A DNA stretch of 64,000 bases, taken from the NCBI GenBank assembly GCA_035578155.1, contig JAPWDM010000005.1, forward strand, positions 21,388,877-21,452,876, in the 5' to 3' direction. The stretch's first letter is position 1; each line of letters opens with the position of its first letter. The notes beneath the pieces were generated by a model that was given only the letters and a program-made list of their open reading frames with translations, made no database searches and was not told where the DNA came from. Below, one piece after another: positions 60,266 to 64,000 of this stretch. This DNA is from Brachynemurus nebulosus (taxonomy: Eukaryota; Arthropoda; Insecta; Neuroptera; Myrmeleontidae). The position numbers and the translations under genes were made by a program.

Positions 60266-61249
60266 CCGTAGAACGGAGTAAATCGGGGTGAATTTAAACT
60301 TACATTGTATTTTTTTGCATTTTCTAACGGGTACTTATTCTCTAATACATATATTAATAATTTATGGCAACATGGTTATTTTATTACAGTAATCAAAAAT
60401 TTTTGAAAATATTTCTAGTCTTTTGAAAAAAATAATCAAAATTATGTAATTTCTACTCTCAAATCGGGCTCAAAGGAGACAATAAAAGGCTGGATTAAGA
60501 CGATAAGTAGGGCTAACTAAATTGTAACTGAAATATAATTCACAGTTTTTTTAATAAATGCAAAATTTAAAGTTTATAAAGTATAAAAATGTCATATTTA
60601 ATGTTAATTAGAATTCACATAGTGTTTGAAAAATTGTCAAACTGGATTGGCTGTGACTCGAACCCGAATCTCTTGATTGCTAGCCAAGCGCCTTATCAAT
60701 TAGGTTACCGACTGCTTGTTCAATAATGTTTCACAGGCACTCGATAACATTTGAAATTAAACATATTTAATGTGTTTATAAAAATCTCGAATAACTTGTC
60801 ATCCCTCAAGTGTTCTCTTCTATGTTCCAATACATTTTTCGTTCGTCCCTAATCACCCCACATTTGTCACTTTATACTTAAAATAGCGTTCCTATTAACT
60901 CATGTACTGTCTGTCAAATTTCAAGTCCTCATATTTTTGTTTAAAAAACTAAAAACAAATTAAAGTTTGCAATTTTTTCTATGTATTTTTTGAAATAACT
61001 AAAAATTCGATTGAATAACAATTTATACATATAAGAACATCAAAATAAATTGTTTTTAGATAAATTTTTAAGAAACAGAAAATAACACTGTTTGTAAACG
61101 TTAAATTAAATTGATTTTTTATTATTTTTCATCCAACTTTACTCACTACTTTTACTCGAAAGAATGAGTATAGTGTTTACGTCTAGTATCTTTAAATAAA
61201 GTTCATGAATAACTTTTTTCGATTTGTCCCAGTTCACTCCGACTTACGG
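60266..61249. mobile_element. TIR element with CCGTA..CGGAGT ends and TA flanks
   Basis: CCGTAGAACGGAGTAAATCG at the left resembles the inverse of CAGTTCACTCCGACTTACGG at the right, each beside TA (60264-60265 and 61250-61251). The design, with GGGTGAAnTT-like and CACCCCACATTTGTC text near the ends, resembles the pogo-like element at 5866. A tRNA-like sequence lies inside. No transposase. Confidence 0.6.
60643..60715 (-). tRNA. tRNA-like sequence, probably pseudogene or SINE head
   Basis: The minus strand reads GCAGTCGGTAACCTAATTGA then TAAGGCGCTTGGCTAGCAAT and CAAGAGATTCGGGTTCGAGT. The anticodon arm is well formed (CTTGG/TCAAG stem, loop CTAGCAA, anticodon position AGC). The D-arm (ACC...GGC type with TAATTGATA) and the B box GGTTCGAGTC are present. 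The T stem is poorly paired and the acceptor ends do not pair, so it is not a functional tRNA. It probably derives from a tRNA or tRNA-headed SINE inserted in the TIR element 60266-61249. Confidence 0.55.
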
Positions 61250-61619
61250 TACCTAAGCAAAAATAAACAGTCTGTAGAGTTTGATAATAATTAGTGTAAA
61301 CAGTCTTAATGAATATTAATTACGAAATAGTTTAATATTTAGAAGAGATTAAATTGTATCGACGAATCGAACGTCCAATCTATATAATCAATTTATTAAG
61401 TCATTCAAAATCTACTTTAGTGGTTTTGTTTATGTTTAGAATTTACTGAATATTATTAATAAGTTATCTCTTTGATCGAACCCGGTCTCTATCGATAACA
61501 CTACCCCGCAACAACTTCGACTAATATGTATACCTACACATAACTTGCATTAGTGGCCATATCGATCGTTTAAAAGCAACCAGTATGAATAAGCTAAAAC
61601 AAAATTTTAAACAATTTAG
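61250..61619. other. AT-rich spacer, nothing recognised
   Basis: No supported feature. Confidence 0.4.
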
Positions 61620-62097
61620 CCCTTTCAGTCCCGATTTTTTTTGTATATTTAAAAACTATTTTTTGTATATTTAAAATTTTCTAAGTCCATATCGCAAAAA
61701 TCTAGAATGTCCATTGTAATGGACAAAATGTCATAAAGGTGTTGAAATAAATTAAATAATATATTAATGTGCTATTACATGACATCTTTTATTGTTATCT
61801 TTAAATTTTTTAATGCTTATTTATTAAAATTATATAAACAGCTGACGATTTTTGACTAAATATATTTATTTTTATTCTTACTATTGACAACTTGCGAAGA
61901 CTGCTCCGTAATGCATATTTATAAAACGCTAGTGATTCAATAGGTTTTTAAAAAATGTCGATACAAATCACTTGAAATAAAAATACGATATTCTACTTAC
62001 CTTTTAAAACAAAATAAATTCCAAAAATAGGTAACGTCATCATATAAATAGAGATTTAAATTTGTGTCCATTACAATGGACGTAGGGACCGAAAGGG
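61620..62097. mobile_element. piggyBac-type MITE with CCCTTTCRGTCCC ends
   Basis: CCCTTTCAGTCCC at the left is inverse to GGGACCGAAAGGG at the right. Flanks are TTAG (61616-61619, one change) and TTAA (62098-62101). TGTCCATTGTAATGGACAAA and its inverse TGTCCATTACAATGGAC lie internally. A CCCTTT start and TTAA target are typical of piggyBac. It is 478 bp with no transposase; the minus frame at 61997-62251 crosses its right end. Confidence 0.78.
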
Positions 62098-62402
62098 TTA
62101 AGACATGAATTATAATTTCAAAAAGCAACATAGTGGTTTTGTACAGTTTCAACTTTAAATTTTGTGCGGCCGATTCGTAATAATGAACATGCAACAAGGA
62201 TTCAACAATGAGATGAATCATAGAGTCACGTATGTTCCCACCACTAGTCACCTCCCAACATTACACAAACGACATGTGTTTTTATTATGGCTAATGATAA
62301 TCTTGAATTATAACAAGAGAATTAGTTTCTTTACCGTATGTACATATATACAGATGGTTCAAGTAAAATCTCTATCGAGATCTTGTAAATTGAGCGAAAT
62401 AT

Positions 62403-62984
62403 GGGTAACTTCAAAAATGTAAAGTTTACCGCATCGATGCAGCATCACGACTTTTCTGATGCGTCTAATACTAAATGATGCGCTGCTGATGCTTTCTTGA
62501 AATTTGATGCACATTAGATGTTTTTAAACGGGATATTGGCATCATTTAGCCTCTGATTTGGCTACAGATAGACTATAGATAATATAGCAATACAGTCTTT
62601 GTATAGGTATATTATCTTGGATTTTCAACTTGAACTTACTTGAAATTGAAAATATTGAAATTATTTCAATAAAAAATATTACATACCTATTTTGAGTGCA
62701 GGATGTGTATTCCAATAGTTTAAACAATTTTAATCAAAGCTAAATCTTTTTCAACAATTTTTTTTCGGAATTATTCCTGTTGGTGTTAATACCTACATAA
62801 TATGACAAGTAGTTATAATTCTACATCATACACATGACATGCATCTTGGAGTTGAACACGCATCACCAAATTTCTTGATGCGTTGTTTTAACGAACTTTT
62901 GATTTTTCGTTGTGATACGTCTGATGCGTTTTTGAACTTTTGACTCTGCCTCATGCAAGCAGTGATGCATTTTTGAAGTTAACC
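62403..62984. mobile_element. TIR element with TGATGC subterminal repeats
   Basis: GGTAACTTCAAAAATG at the left is inverse to CATTTTTGAAGTTAACC at the right (one-base indel). GATGCG/TGATGC occurs about five times near each end, the kind of subterminal array seen in hAT elements. The flanks do not give a clear 8-bp duplication. No transposase. Confidence 0.65.
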
Positions 62985-64000
62985 AAATTCACGATAAAAT
63001 TTTTGGCCCAAAAAATTGAAAATTCAGTGAGTTATTCGCGATCTCCCAATGCTCCAAAAAAAAAGTTCCCCCACTGCAGTGATAGCGACCTTCACAGTGC
63101 TTGAAATCAAAATAACCAAAAAACCTATTAAACTAGAAGGTATTCACCGTGTCATCAACCTCAATCGAAAAAAAAGGTTAAAATTTAACAAAATGGCGAG
63201 TTTTTTAAAAAAAAGTTTCAAATTTTGCGCGAGAATTTGAGGATTTTTGGTCTGAAAAAATTACATTTTTTATTCGATCGGAAAACTGAAGGTTCATGGC
63301 ACGAAGAAACATATATAAAAGAAGCTGCAATAAGAATCAAATCGATCGGATGGTTTGTCTTCAAGTTATAACTGCAGCAAATTTGAAAAATGTAGTTTTT
63401 CCTTACTTGACTTTTTTGTTTTAATCACTGAGAATTTTTACTAAAATTATTTACATGTGACTGGCAGCCACGTTCAGGAACTCCCGAACTATCAACCTTC
63501 ATACATTTATCGATACTTCAAAGTTAACAATGAAAATCAGAATCCACTCTTCGGATGGCTGTAACTCAAAATCTATTTGAGATATACTCTTGAAATTTTA
63601 GCATGTTAGTCTTAAAGGTATAGACTATCAAAACATGCAAAAAAAATTTTCCAATATTTTCAAAATGTCACACTAGTGGTCCTCCTTAAGAATTATAGTC
63701 CAAAAACTCAAAATTCCAAATTTCTTTTCCCTCCAGTAATTTCTTACCGGTAAAAACTATAGTAAGAACACTTTTTACATAAGGCTTAAATACTTTTCAG
63801 AATTTTTCTGTGACTCTTCATTTTCGAATTATGATCTCTAGTTTTTCTTATGAAGCGTGGAGTAAATTTTGGTACCATTAAACAACTTTTTTCTCCCGTT
63901 TCTATTTGCATACAGAATGAGTTAATTCACAGCTGCCATTTTTATTGCGGCCAAATCTCCGATTTAATTAAAAAATTGTTCAAATGAGAGTTGTGGATAC
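62985..64000. other. AT-rich spacer to window end, nothing recognised
   Basis: No gene or repeat boundary could be supported; the + frame at 63049-63240 is Lys-rich by base composition and has no motif. Confidence 0.4.

Overview
This window is AT-rich eukaryotic DNA, almost certainly from an arthropod and most likely an insect. It has long (TA)n microsatellites and many DNA transposons with terminal inverted repeats (TIRs): hAT, piggyBac, pogo-like and Harbinger-like. It also holds Penelope-like elements and solo LTRs. The one convincing host gene has GT-AG splicing, a TATA box and an arthropod-type TCAGT initiator. There is no bacterial gene organisation, rRNA, CRISPR array or operon. Roughly half of the window can be assigned to repeats by eye; the rest is unassigned AT-rich spacer.

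The central landmark is a large inverted duplication, with arms at about 22581-26699 and 27930-32102. Each arm carries one copy of the same two-exon gene for a small secreted, Lys/Met-rich, helical protein of 288 residues with six Cys in the mature part. The copies converge tail to tail and encode the same protein; I saw a single synonymous change, in exon 1. The spacer is a (TA)n tract split by later insertions: a 139-bp TIR element and an 802-bp candidate solo LTR. The protein family is not recognised.

Layout, left to right. 1-7750: spacer, a hAT element with a transposase dimerisation-domain relic (1224-2901), a foldback element (4243-4703) and a pogo-like element with a C-terminal zinc-finger relic (5866-6806). 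7750-14900: a TIR element, a Tigger-like end, a 160-bp tandem array, a 248-bp tandem duplication and short non-autonomous elements. 15640-16280: a Penelope-like element 3' part with a GIY-YIG endonuclease relic and a hammerhead-like motif. 16280-19720: dispersed repeat family A and a 120-bp satellite-like array. 20772-21694: a piggyBac-type element. 22581-32102: the palindrome with the two genes. 32500-43210: foldbacks, a hAT element with a perfect 8-bp target duplication, a second piggyBac copy split by a solo LTR, a zinc-finger gene fragment and an 800-bp TIR element. 45155-55956: another hAT with perfect target duplication, a second Penelope relic, more family A and B copies, an inverted pair of Penelope-like termini, and a nested hAT/piggyBac stack. 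57769-62984: Harbinger-like, pogo-like, tRNA-like and piggyBac-type sequences. From 63 kb to the end I recognise nothing.

The elements overprint each other, so their nesting gives a relative history. There is no sign of genes acting together other than the duplicated secreted-protein pair.
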